Origin: Cycloclasticus sp. 46_120_T64 | GTDB lineage: Bacteria > Pseudomonadota > Gammaproteobacteria > Methylococcales > Cycloclasticaceae | Reading direction: 5' to 3' | NCBI GenBank assembly: GCA_002162695.1 | Contig: MAAM01000006.1 | Span: forward strand, 244,065-308,064 | DNA: 64,000 nucleotides | In this document: positions 20,078-28,829 of the stretch, piece by piece | Layout: each line of letters opens with the position of its first letter | Numbering within the stretch: the first letter of the stretch is position 1 | Translations under genes and position numbers: made by a program | Notes under the pieces: model-generated | The model's input: only the letters and a program-made list of their open reading frames with translations | The model's database searches: none | Told to the model about the DNA's origin: nothing

Positions 20078-23000
20078 TCAGCTATCAGTCATTTCCTTGA
20101 GCTTTTCCTGCATTGTGGTTTTTAGGCTGGTAAAACTATTCTCTAATATGGGTAAATAACTACTGACACTATCCATATCATTTGCTTTGCTTGCGATTTC
20201 TATTTTTAAGGCTAGCTCACTAAGCTCAAGGCCACCAACGCTCGCAGAAGCGCCTTTGATTGTGTGGCCGATGACACCGGCTAGTTCAGTATTGTTTTGT
20301 TCAATGCTTAACTTAAGCTCGTTTATCTGCCCATGTAAGTCGATGTAAAACTGCTCTGAAACGGCCTTCATTAACGCAGGTTTATGCATTAAACGTTTGC
20401 TCATGTCATCAAAATCGAATATTAGTTTTTTGCTTTCAGTGTCAGGTTGCTCTGCCGGTAATGAATTTGTTGAGACTTTTCTCCTGATACGCTCAGGAAG
20501 CCAATGCTCGAGCATGTTAGCTACTTTTTCGGGGTCAATGGGTTTAGCAATATAGTCATCCATGCCGGCGCTTAAACATTTTTCTTTATCACCGGCCATC
20601 GCATTGGCCGTCATGGCAATCACGGGAATCGCCGGGTTTGCTAAACCGGTGCCTGCTTCTCGAATTTTAGTGGTGGCAATATAACCATCCATCACCGGCA
20701 TTTGACAATCCATAAACACCAGGTCGTGATGATTGCCTCGCTGTAAGGCCGCAATGGCCTCTTCACCGTTAGCGGCTAAATCAACCGATAAACCAAAGTT
20801 GCTAAGTAAGCCTTGGATGACCAGTTGGTTAGTGACGTTATCTTCAACGACTAAAATATGACCTTTAAATTGATATTTTTCACGGCTGGTAAAACGAGTG
20901 ATTAATTTTTTAGAACTATCGCTAAGTCCCGACACTTGCACAACAACATCAAACAATTCGGACTGATGAATGGGTTTAGTAAGGTAGCCATTAAAACCGG
21001 CCGCCTGCATTTTTTTGGCATCACCTCTTTGCGCATGTGATGTTGCCATAATCAACTTGACCCCTTGGAGCGCGGGGCTGGCATGAATCACCTTGCTAAG
21101 CTCAAGACCGTCCATTTCTGGCATATTCATGTCTAAAATGACGAGGGTATAAGGAGCCCCTGAGGTTGCGGCTGCGCTTAATTCAATGAGTGCCGCCTTA
21201 CCGCTGGCAGCCAAGGCATGTGGAATACCCCAAATATCATGTAATTGATGCATCAAATCACGGTTAGTGGCGTTGTCATCAACGATCAATAGTTTTTGTT
21301 TATCTAAGTTATCAATGCTCAACTTTTCTTCGCCAAAGTGTTCGGCGGCGTCTAAATCTAAGCTGAACCAAAAGTTAGACCCTTGGCCAAGGGTACTATG
21401 GACACCGACCTCACCGCCCATTAACTCGACTAATTTTTTGCTGATGGATAAGCCTAAACCAGTTCCGCCATATTTTCGAGTGGTTGAGGTATCGGCTTGA
21501 GAAAACTGATCAAATAGTTTTTTTTGCTGCTGCTGATCAATACCAATGCCGGTATCTTTTACTTCAAAAAGCACCTGTTTACGCAGCCCTTGGTCTTCAA
21601 TACTGACAAAAACAGCCACTTCACCTTGGTCAGTAAACTTAATGGCATTGCCAATGAGGTTGGTTAAAATTTGACGAATTCGTCCAGGGTCAGCTTTTAC
21701 CCATTGTTGAATGATGGGGCTGGCCGGGCAAATAAGCTGTATGCCTTTATTGTCGGTTTGAAAAGACAATGTGTTGCCTAAGTCCTCCACCAATTGGCCT
21801 AGGTTAAAGTTGAGGTACTCAAGGTCTAACTTACCCGCTTCAACTTTTGAGAAGTCGAGAATGTCATTAATAATGCCGAGTAAACTTTCACCCGATGATT
21901 TAACCGTTTTGGCTAATTTATGCTGCTCTGCTGACAGCTGAGAGTCTAACAATAAATTGGTCATGCCGATAACACCGTTCATGGGGGTGCGTATTTCGTG
22001 GCTCATATTGGCTAAAAAGTCAGTTTTACTGATATTGGCCACTTCTGCTTCGGCCTTAGCAATAGCCAGCTTTTCAATGGTTTCTTTTTGAGTAGTGATA
22101 TCGGTTCTTATGGAGGTGTAGCCGATTAACTTATGGTCGATGTCGTGATTGGGAACAATGGTGGTATCGACCCAGTAGTAATGGCCATCTTTAGCGGTGT
22201 TACGCACCTCGTCATGCCAGGGTTGACCTTTAGAGACGGTTAAATACATCTCACGCCAATAGTCTTTAGGCTGATTGGCGGAGTTTAATAGGCGATGGTT
22301 TTGGCCGATCAGTTCCGCTTCGCTATAGCCACTGACCTCGATGAACTTTTTATTCACCGATATAATGTTGCCTTTGATATCGGTCATCGTGGAGGTGTAG
22401 CCGATTAACTTATGGTCGATGTCGTGATTGGGAACAATGGTGGTATCGACCCAGTAGTAATGGCCATCTTTAGCGGTGTTACGCACCTCGTCATGCCAGG
22501 GTTGACCTTTAGAGACGGTTAAATACATCTCACGCCAATAGTCTTTAGGCTGATTGGCGGAGTTTAATAGGCGATGGTTTTGGCCGATCAGTTCCGCTTC
22601 GCTATAGCCACTGACCTCGATGAACTTTTTATTCACCGATATAATGTTGCCTTTGATATCGGTCATCGACACCAAGGAGTGTTCGTTTAAGGCAAGCCGG
22701 GCTGTTTCTGCTTGCTTCAGGGCTGTTTCTGCTTGCTTCAGGGCTGTTTCTGCTTGCTTCAGGGCTGTTTCTGCTTGCTTCAGGGCTGTTTCTGCTTGCT
22801 TCTGGGCATCTTCTGCTTGCTTCTGGGCATCTTCTGCTTGCTTCTGGGCATCTTCTGCTTGCCTCTGGGCATCTTCGAGTAGCGCTGCATTTTCTTTTGA
22901 TTGGCTGATATCGGTTCGAATGGAGGTGTAGCCAATTAATTTATGTTGGTTATCGAAATTGGGAACAATGGTGGTATCGACCCAATAGTGATGGCCATCT

Positions 23001-24055
23001 TTGGCGGTGTTACGCACTTCGTCATGCCAGGGTTTACCTTTAGAGACGGTTAAATACATCTCGCGCCAATAGTCTTTGGACTGGTTGGCGGAGTTTAATA
23101 GGCGATGGTTTTGGCCGATCAGTTCCGCTTCGCTATAGCCACTGACCTCGATGAACTTTTTATTCACCGATATAATGTTGCCTTTGATATCGGTCATCGT
23201 GGAGGTGTAGCCGATTAACTTATGGTCGATGTCGTGATTGGGAACAATGGTGGTATCGACCCAGTAGTAATGGCCATCTTTAGCGGTGTTACGCACCTCG
23301 TCATGCCAGGGTTGACCTTTAGAGACGGTTAAATACATCTCACGCCAATAGTCTTTAGGCTGATTGGCGGAGTTTAATAGGCGATGGTTTTGGCCGATCA
23401 GTTCCGCTTCGCTATAGCCACTGACCTCGATGAACTTTTTATTCACCGATATAATGTTGCCTTTGATATCGGTCATCGACACCAAGGAGTGTTCGTTTAA
23501 GGCAAGCCGGGCTGTTTCTGCTTGCTTCAGGGCTGTTTCTGCTTGCTTCAGGGCTGTTTCTGCTTGCTTCTGGGCATCTTCTGCTTGCTTCTGGGCATCT
23601 TCTGCTTGCTTCTGGGCATCTTCTGCTTGCCTCTGGGCATCTTCGAGTAGCGCTGCATTTTCTTTTGATTGGCTGATATCGGTTCGAATGGAGGTGTAGC
23701 CAATTAATTTATGTTGGTTATCGAAATTGGGAACAATGGTGGTATCGACCCAATAGTGATGGCCATCTTTGGCGGTGTTACGCACTTCGTCATGCCAGGG
23801 TTTACCTTTAGAGACGGTTAAATACATCTCGCGCCAATAGTCTTTGGACTGGTTGGCGGAGTTTAATAGGCGATGGTTTTGGCCGATCAGTTCCGCTTCG
23901 CTATAGCCACTGACCTCGATGAACTTTTTATTCACCGATATAATGTTGCCTTTGATATCGGTCATCGACACCAATGAGTGTTCATTTAAGGCAAACTGCG
24001 CGGCCTCAGTTTTTCTTTGCGCTTCTTCGAGCGTGGTTTTTAACAGCATGCTCAT
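20078..24055 (-). CDS. Hybrid sensor histidine kinase with five PAS repeats, two receivers and Hpt
   Basis: 1325 residues, no membrane segment seen, so probably cytoplasmic. Order: short N-terminal coil; PAS1 (~27-135); heptad coil 1 (~136-183); PAS2 (~184-285) fused directly to PAS3 (~286-390); heptad coil 2 (~391-455); PAS4 (~456-557) fused to PAS5 (~558-655); HisKA with phospho-His 686 (NMSHEIRTPMNG); HATPase with NLIGNAIKFTDQG and GTGLGLSIS; receiver 1 (Asp975, VILDMNMPEMDG); receiver 2 (Asp1116, VFMDCQMPVMDG); and a C-terminal Hpt with His1264 (GHTIKGASASVGG). It is a full BarA/ArcB-style phosphorelay. The PAS domains are almost identical and share SVNKKFIEVSGYSEAELIGQ, which suggests recent duplication. 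The gene is 33 bases behind the REC-GGDEF-EAL gene, so they are likely one operon. The cognate output regulator is not visible. Confidence 0.95.
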   Translation of the reverse strand: MSMLLKTTLEEAQRKTEAAQFALNEHSLVSMTDIKGNIISVNKKFIEVSGYSEAELIGQNHRLLNSANQSKDYWREMYLTVSKGKPWHDEVRNTAKDGHHYWVDTTIVPNFDNQHKLIGYTSIRTDISQSKENAALLEDAQRQAEDAQKQAEDAQKQAEDAQKQAETALKQAETALKQAETARLALNEHSLVSMTDIKGNIISVNKKFIEVSGYSEAELIGQNHRLLNSANQPKDYWREMYLTVSKGQPWHDEVRNTAKDGHYYWVDTTIVPNHDIDHKLIGYTSTMTDIKGNIISVNKKFIEVSGYSEAELIGQNHRLLNSANQSKDYWREMYLTVSKGKPWHDEVRNTAKDGHHYWVDTTIVPNFDNQHKLIGYTSIRTDISQSKENAALLEDAQRQAEDAQKQAEDAQKQAEDAQKQAETALKQAETALKQAETALKQAETALKQAETARLALNEHSLVSMTDIKGNIISVNKKFIEVSGYSEAELIGQNHRLLNSANQPKDYWREMYLTVSKGQPWHDEVRNTAKDGHYYWVDTTIVPNHDIDHKLIGYTSTMTDIKGNIISVNKKFIEVSGYSEAELIGQNHRLLNSANQPKDYWREMYLTVSKGQPWHDEVRNTAKDGHYYWVDTTIVPNHDIDHKLIGYTSIRTDITTQKETIEKLAIAKAEAEVANISKTDFLANMSHEIRTPMNGVIGMTNLLLDSQLSAEQHKLAKTVKSSGESLLGIINDILDFSKVEAGKLDLEYLNFNLGQLVEDLGNTLSFQTDNKGIQLICPASPIIQQWVKADPGRIRQILTNLIGNAIKFTDQGEVAVFVSIEDQGLRKQVLFEVKDTGIGIDQQQQKKLFDQFSQADTSTTRKYGGTGLGLSISKKLVELMGGEVGVHSTLGQGSNFWFSLDLDAAEHFGEEKLSIDNLDKQKLLIVDDNATNRDLMHQLHDIWGIPHALAASGKAALIELSAAATSGAPYTLVILDMNMPEMDGLELSKVIHASPALQGVKLIMATSHAQRGDAKKMQAAGFNGYLTKPIHQSELFDVVVQVSGLSDSSKKLITRFTSREKYQFKGHILVVEDNVTNQLVIQGLLSNFGLSVDLAANGEEAIAALQRGNHHDLVFMDCQMPVMDGYIATTKIREAGTGLANPAIPVIAMTANAMAGDKEKCLSAGMDDYIAKPIDPEKVANMLEHWLPERIRRKVSTNSLPAEQPDTESKKLIFDFDDMSKRLMHKPALMKAVSEQFYIDLHGQINELKLSIEQNNTELAGVIGHTIKGASASVGGLELSELALKIEIASKANDMDSVSSYLPILENSFTSLKTTMQEKLKEMTDS
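22700..22876 (-). repeat. 21-bp heptad microsatellite, longer array
   Basis: Each 21-base unit encodes seven residues of coiled coil. Reading the protein: one DAQRQAE, three DAQKQAE, four TALKQAE, then TARLALNEH. The copy number differs from the second array, so length changes in steps of exactly one heptad and never breaks frame. Confidence 0.93.
23508..23651 (-). repeat. 21-bp heptad microsatellite, shorter array
   Basis: Same units as the other array but with only two TALKQAE units: one DAQRQAE, three DAQKQAE, two TALKQAE, then TARLALNEH. It links PAS1 and PAS2 of the kinase. Confidence 0.93.
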
Positions 24056-24088
24056 AATCCCTGATAGAGGTGATAGTTATACAATCGT

Positions 24089-26206
24089 TTACCCTGTTTG
24101 CTGTTCATTCAGCAGCAACTGCTTCATCTCGTTAGCTGGCAAAGGCTTACTGTATAAGTAACCTTGGTAAGTATCGCACTTCATTTCATTGAGTATAGCC
24201 AGCTCTGATACGTTTTCAACGCCCTCGCAAAGTACTTTCATTTTGCTAAAGCCATGAGCCATGTGAATGATGGCACTGACCATGTCTTTGTATTGTGGCT
24301 GAGTTAAGAGGCTATGAATAAACACTTGGTCGATCTTGATAACATCGATAGGAAAACGCAGCAAATAACTGAGTGCAGAATAGCCTGTGCCAAAGTCATC
24401 GAGCGATATTTCACAGCCCATGTCATGCAATTCCCTAAGGTTATTTTCAACTTGCATGGTTGATTCCATAAACAGGGTTTCGGTAATTTCGATGCCAAGC
24501 TTATCGGGCGTTAAACCATGTTCACTCAGGGTGGCTTTAACATAGTCTGGCAAGCCTTTTTCAGTAAACTGTTTAGCTGAAACATTAACGGAAATGCAGG
24601 GCACCTCTAAGCCTTCTTGTTGCCATTGTTCAGCTTGTTGACACGCTTCTTTAATCACCCAAGCGCCGACTTCTTTGATTAAGCCCGTGCTTTCTAATGT
24701 AGGTAAAAAATCTAACGGGGGTACTAAGTTTTTTTCGGGATGATGCCAGCGTATCAAAGCCTCCATACCGATTATTTTTCCACTATGAACATCGACTTGA
24801 GGTTGGTAATAAAGACAAAATTGTGAGTCTGTTATGGCTTGAATGAGTTCCTTATCGAGACGTATTTTTTGATTAAGGCTCTCACGCATCGACAGGTCAA
24901 AAAAGGCCGTGCGATTTCCGCCTTGTTTTTTTGCTTCACACAGTGCCAAGTCCGCATCACTTAACATGCTCGTTGGGTGGATATTGGGGCCTAAGTTAGT
25001 GGATGTAATACCGATGCTGGCACTCACTTTATATTCTTCATTATTGATATTAAAGGGCTCTGACAATAATCCGAGAATGCGTTCGGCCGGCAGCTTTAGC
25101 ATGTCGATATCGTCAATGTCCTCGAAGAGGATGCTAAATTCATCACTTCCTAGTCGACATAATGTTTCTGAGTCGCGCAAGGCCGTTTTGAGACGCTCTG
25201 TTACCATGCGCAATATCTTATCGCCCACATCACGACCGGCTGAGTCATTTAGCTGTTTAAAACTATCTAAACCAATGAGCATGATGGCTAAGTGATTTTT
25301 ATTACGTTCATAACGCGACGCGGCGGACTTTAACCTATCTTCAAAAAAGCGCCGGTTGGGGCAGGTGGTTAGCGGGTCGTGAAAGGCTTGATATGCCATT
25401 TCTTGCGATAAAGAACGAAGGCTACTGATGTCATGGAAAATGAGTACCGTTTCTTCTGTTGAGGCGCTCTTGCCACGTAGCGGTACCACTCTAAATTCAT
25501 ACACATAATTATTGGATGATTTAGGCGAGGCGAAAGTCAGTTCGACGGCGTGTGCCTGTTCAGGTGGTAGTTGGCTAGATTCAGCTACGATTTTTTGGAT
25601 CTGTTTTAAGTTCTCTGGTGAGAATATAAAAAGCTCAACCAGTGATTTACAAGCCTTGGTGTGGCCAAATACTTGAGCTAAAGAGGTGGCGGTTTCGTTC
25701 ATATAAACAATACGATTGCCAATTACTGTAATAACAGGATCGGGGATGGCGCTAAGGGTAATTTCGGTTTTGTGCTGCTGGTTTTGTAAGGCTTGTTTTT
25801 GCTGGTGTAACTCTAAAAACACATTCACTTTGGCTAACAGATAGTCTGGGTTTACCGGTTTTTCTAGGTAATCAACGGCGCCAACGTCGTAGCCTTTTTG
25901 TTTATATTCTTCTTCTTTAAAGATAGCGGTGACAAAAATAATAGGTACTTTTTGGGTGCGTACATAAGATCGTAAATGGACGGCTACTTCATAACCATCC
26001 ATGTTGGGCATATGGATATCAAGCAGAATGAGTGCAAAGTCGTGATCTAATGCGAGGGTCAGCGCTTCATTGCCTCCACTGGCCTGATGAACCTCTGCAT
26101 CAAGATCCTCTAAAATGCCTTTTAATACCAGCAAATTACTAGGCACATCATCGACGATTAAAATTTTGGGTTTTTCATCGAAATTAATTGTTTCAGCCAG
26201 ATTCAT
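24089..26206 (-). CDS. Response regulator with PAS, GGDEF and EAL domains
   Basis: 705 residues. An N-terminal receiver (1-135, ILIVDDVPSNLLVLKG, phospho-Asp in LILLDIHMPNMDG), a PAS-like sensor (145-265), a GGDEF domain (270-425) and an EAL domain (440-695). The GGDEF signature reads GSDEF and the upstream inhibitory site is RDSE instead of RxxD, so cyclase activity is doubtful. The EAL half keeps the metal and catalytic residues: EALIRW, SVNVSAKQF, EITETLF, DDFGTGYSALSYL, VIKIDQ and CEGVEN. The likely net role is a phosphorylation-controlled c-di-GMP phosphodiesterase with GTP as possible allosteric ligand. First gene of a two-gene operon with the hybrid kinase, a probable phosphodonor (inference). 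Confidence 0.93.
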   Translation of the reverse strand: MNLAETINFDEKPKILIVDDVPSNLLVLKGILEDLDAEVHQASGGNEALTLALDHDFALILLDIHMPNMDGYEVAVHLRSYVRTQKVPIIFVTAIFKEEEYKQKGYDVGAVDYLEKPVNPDYLLAKVNVFLELHQQKQALQNQQHKTEITLSAIPDPVITVIGNRIVYMNETATSLAQVFGHTKACKSLVELFIFSPENLKQIQKIVAESSQLPPEQAHAVELTFASPKSSNNYVYEFRVVPLRGKSASTEETVLIFHDISSLRSLSQEMAYQAFHDPLTTCPNRRFFEDRLKSAASRYERNKNHLAIMLIGLDSFKQLNDSAGRDVGDKILRMVTERLKTALRDSETLCRLGSDEFSILFEDIDDIDMLKLPAERILGLLSEPFNINNEEYKVSASIGITSTNLGPNIHPTSMLSDADLALCEAKKQGGNRTAFFDLSMRESLNQKIRLDKELIQAITDSQFCLYYQPQVDVHSGKIIGMEALIRWHHPEKNLVPPLDFLPTLESTGLIKEVGAWVIKEACQQAEQWQQEGLEVPCISVNVSAKQFTEKGLPDYVKATLSEHGLTPDKLGIEITETLFMESTMQVENNLRELHDMGCEISLDDFGTGYSALSYLLRFPIDVIKIDQVFIHSLLTQPQYKDMVSAIIHMAHGFSKMKVLCEGVENVSELAILNEMKCDTYQGYLYSKPLPANEMKQLLLNEQQTG

Positions 26207-26399
26207 ACACGTGATTTAATCTTTAAGGTTGATACCTTTTTTATAGCAGATTTTACTTAATTTGCTGTAAATTTTTACTGTTTAAGCTGTTATTACGCAT
26301 CACCAAGTACTCCCACTCAACAATCAATATCAATGTTATTCAAGAGGGTGATGCCTGTTGGAGATGCAGACATAAAAGTGTTCAGCGATTACAAGAGTC

Positions 26400-26762
26400 C
26401 TTAGCAAAGGAGCTAATAAGCGATACGAGCGCAGAAGAAAGCAAGGCATGTCAGTACATTGGGGGTCTTAAGTAAATTAGGCACTAAAGGTAAACATGCG
26501 GCCCTCTTTGTAAACCCACGTACGAATAGGCCGCTTACAAACATTCAAAAAGGCTGGCAAAGTGTCCGTGATAAAGTAGGCCAGATCCACCTTAGAATTC
26601 ATGATTTGAGTCATTCATTTGCAAGTCTACTGGTGAGCAATGGCCAGACATTGCATTCCGTACCAAGGTTACCTGCTCATGCATCACCTAACACGACCTT
26701 TCGCGATGCCCCGTGAGCACTAAATCATGACAGTTCGTCGCTGATAGCGCTTCAGATTGTAT
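26400..26762 (+). pseudogene. Tyrosine-recombinase integrase pseudogene
   Basis: The frame encodes a XerC/phage-type C-terminal catalytic domain in ruins: ALFVNPRTNRPLTNIQKGWQ, then RIHDLSHSFASLLVSNGQTL (family HDLRHSFAS; the catalytic Arg is Ser) and LPAHASPNTTFRDAP (family LLGHASPNTTxRYAH; the Tyr is lost). Past the TGA at about 26714 the frame continues with DSSSLIALQIV, and upstream the similarity is broken by small shifts. It lies near the right edge of the tRNA-Asn-bracketed region. Confidence 0.75.
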
Positions 26763-27186
26763 AGAACAGGCATTGAGGAAAGTATCGTAACAACACTTGC
26801 GCAATCAATGGAAGTTCACGTTTTCGTTGATTGGCCTCCCTTCCCTTATTTTTTTGAAATCTCACCCCAAACCCAACTCGCCCCACTCTCGCCCCCTGTC
26901 AGCAAAAATCAAGCTGGGGATAACGGCGGCCATCCAGCGTAGAAAAGTACCGAGAAATGGAGGTTCTGAAAGATGGGCTAAGCTGAAAATCGCTCCCTAT
27001 TTCGGTATAGCTTCGATGTTCGGTTTTAAAAATCCCTGACCATTCTTCAGCTTACCAAGCGTAAAACTGAATACGCATAAACAAAAGTTCGATATAGAGT
27101 CGGATAGCTACATTTTGCTATCGAATAAACAACAAACTACTTAGCTCTCTTCTGGTTACTTCCAGCATAAAACTCACATTCTGCTT
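26763..27186. other. Gene-free right end of the tRNA-Asn region
   Basis: About 420 bases. Short open frames exist on the plus strand, but their composition and lack of any known motif argue against genes. I see no tRNA, terminator or inverted repeat of note. Confidence 0.4.
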
Positions 27187-27231
27187 CTGTTAATCATTGG
27201 GTCACTGCTTCGAATCCAGCCGGAGCAGCCA
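27187..27231 (+). other. Partial tRNA-Asn (3' half), probable attachment site remnant
   Basis: 45 bases match the intact tRNA-Asn from the anticodon loop through CCA with three mismatches, but the 5' half is absent, so no functional tRNA can form. This is the segment that tRNA-targeting integrases use as their core. It lies in direct orientation to both full copies. Confidence 0.75.
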
Positions 27232-27359
27232 TATTAAAAAGGCTTAGGTTTTATCTAGCTCTTTTTTTTGCCTAAAGTTTAACACCCAGCCCAGTATATT
27301 AAGCCCAAGTCACTTGACCCTAAGAGCCCTGTTCCGTATTATACGCGACTTGAAACAAT

Positions 27360-27435
27360 TCCTCTGTAGCTCAGTCGGTAGAGCAAATGACTGTTAATCA
27401 TTGGGTCACTGGTTCGAATCCAGTCGGAGGAGCCA
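27360..27435 (+). tRNA. tRNA-Asn (anticodon GTT), second copy
   Basis: Base-for-base the same tRNA as at 19757, with acceptor TCCTCTG/CGGAGGA, anticodon GTT and encoded CCA. Its promoter-like upstream stretch is retained, so it is probably functional. Confidence 0.95.
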
Positions 27436-27445
27436 TATATCGAAG

Positions 27446-27471
27446 AAGCCAGCTTAATCGCTGGTTTTTTT
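27446..27471 (+). terminator. Terminator of second tRNA-Asn
   Basis: AAGCCAGC pairs with GCTGGTTT (one G-U) and is followed by a run of T. Same hairpin as after the first copy. Confidence 0.85.
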
Positions 27472-27909
27472 GTGCCTAGAATTTACTGAACTTAGTAGGG
27501 TTCAACCTCTAAACACCCTCTTCTATTCATAAGCCCGCTATAGGAACCTCAACATAACCAATAACGGCATACATGTTGCCTTAGCTTGCTCAACAACAAT
27601 ATTAGGCATACCGTCAATAATAAGCTGAACGTGATAGCGTTTGTCGTCACCCGTCGGCCATTAGTATTAGATAACCTGAAATAACTGACTGGAAGCATTC
27701 GTCAAAAGGAGAAAGCGCCAAGGCCGCTCTTATCCTCACAAACAATTTGAGCGGCCGACTTAATTTAAATGAACCTGTTAATAGTTGAGTCTGCATTGAC
27801 TACTAAGTTAACGAATGAGGCATTAATAATGCCGATATTAAAGAGTCGAAATAGTTAGATAAAATCGACTCTTTCTATTACACTCATCGTAAATATCGAG
27901 CTATTGAGA
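27472..27909. other. Intergenic region upstream of nhaR
   Basis: About 440 bases. The first 55 belong to the tail of the duplicated tRNA segment. The rest has no convincing gene; it should contain the nhaR promoter. A weak plus-strand symmetric element (GAGTCG...CGACTC) occurs at about 27844-27871. Confidence 0.45.
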
Positions 27910-27915
27910 ATGACA

Positions 27916-28809
27916 ATGCTTAACTATAAACATTTACACTATTTCTGGGTTGTCGCTAAAGAAGGCAGTATTGCAAAGGCTAGTGAACGGCTCCATATCA
28001 CACCACAGACAATTAGTGGTCAATTAAGCCGATTGGAAGAAAATTTAGGTGTAAAGCTGTTTGTTAAGTCCGGTCGTAATATAGAAATCACAGAAACAGG
28101 CCGGTTAGTTTTAAATTATACCGATGAGATTTTCTCTCTCGGTAGCGAGTTGGAGCAGATGCTTCAGAATGAGCCAGAAGAGCGCCCCCAGCTATTTAGA
28201 GTAGGTATTGCAGACGTTGTTCCAAAATCTATTGCTCAAGGGATTCTACTGCCCGTATTGCAGACACGAAAGCCGACACGATTGATATGCAAAGAAACAG
28301 GCCTTGATACCTTGCTCGCTGATTTAGCGGTACACCGCCTTGATCTAGTTATTGCTGACCGGCCAATTCCAAGCACGGTTAGTACACGCGGGTTCAATCA
28401 TAAGCTTGGTGAGTGCAGCATCAGTTTTTTTGCTAAAGAATCAATTATTAATCGATTTAACGGGGATTTCCCACAATGCTTAAGTGGTATGCCGATGTTA
28501 TTACCGACCAGAGGTACGCAATTGCGATCAGATATTGACCAATGGATAAGTAAAACGCGTATTCACCCAAAAATAGTTGCTGAGTTTGACGATAGCGCAC
28601 TAATGAAATCTTTTGGTCAAAAGGCTGCAGGCGTTTTTATAGCGCCAACAGTGCTTCGCAAAGAGGTTGAGGACCAATATAACGTTAAATCTATTGGAGA
28701 GGTTAGTGAGATAAAAGAAGCTTTTTATGCCATATCCGTTGAGCGGCGTGTTACAAATGCAATTACCGCTACCGTTATTAAAGCTGCAAATAACATGTTA
28801 TTCAACTAG
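27916..28809 (+). CDS. nhaR: LysR-family activator NhaR
   Basis: 297 residues from the chosen ATG. The N-terminal winged helix is NhaR-like: MLNYKHLHYFWVVAKEGSIAKASERLHITPQTISGQLSRLEE. The rest is a periplasmic-binding-like effector domain. NhaR activates nhaA in response to sodium in E. coli. Three possible starts exist (TTG 27904, ATG 27910, ATG 27916); the last has GAG at a fair distance and matches the family N-terminus. The gene lies 20 bases before nhaA. In E. coli the order is nhaA-nhaR, so the regulator-first order here differs. Confidence 0.9.
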   Translation: MLNYKHLHYFWVVAKEGSIAKASERLHITPQTISGQLSRLEENLGVKLFVKSGRNIEITETGRLVLNYTDEIFSLGSELEQMLQNEPEERPQLFRVGIADVVPKSIAQGILLPVLQTRKPTRLICKETGLDTLLADLAVHRLDLVIADRPIPSTVSTRGFNHKLGECSISFFAKESIINRFNGDFPQCLSGMPMLLPTRGTQLRSDIDQWISKTRIHPKIVAEFDDSALMKSFGQKAAGVFIAPTVLRKEVEDQYNVKSIGEVSEIKEAFYAISVERRVTNAITATVIKAANNMLFN

Positions 28810-28829
28810 GGAAAGTAGGAGAACAAACC

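Larger units (their letters stand above)
22085..23990 (-). repeat. Five tandem PAS-coding repeats
   Basis: Near-identical units of about 300 bases lie at roughly 22085-22380, 22385-22680, 22890-23195, 23200-23500 and 23650-23990. A larger unit of about 770-810 bases (PAS-coil-PAS) is itself duplicated. Two variants are seen: the NFDNQHKLIGY/GKPWHDE kind and the NHDIDHKLIGY/GQPWHDE kind. The arrangement is what unequal crossing-over within the gene would produce. Confidence 0.93.
27321..27525 (+). repeat. Direct repeat copy 2 around tRNA-Asn
   Basis: Second copy of the ~200-base segment at 19718-19917, with the same order: TATTAT upstream element, tRNA-Asn, hairpin, and the CTCTAAACACCCT tail. 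Flank differences show that the duplication is not very recent. Confidence 0.85.

Noticed and set aside
22700-23651. Regular short repeats resembling a CRISPR array
   Set aside because: Units are contiguous 21-mers without spacers and encode coiled-coil heptads in frame.
22620-23699. Plus-strand open frames with repeated Ser-Ala-Cys-Phe units opposite the kinase gene
   Set aside because: They are mirror images of the 21-base heptad repeats of the kinase on the other strand; no ribosome site or independent logic.
26757-27039. Two short plus-strand open frames as genes
   Set aside because: No motif, no ribosome site, proline-rich odd composition, located in decayed element DNA.
27187-27231. 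Third functional tRNA-Asn
   Set aside because: Only the 3' half from the anticodon loop is present, with three changes; no acceptor or D-arm.
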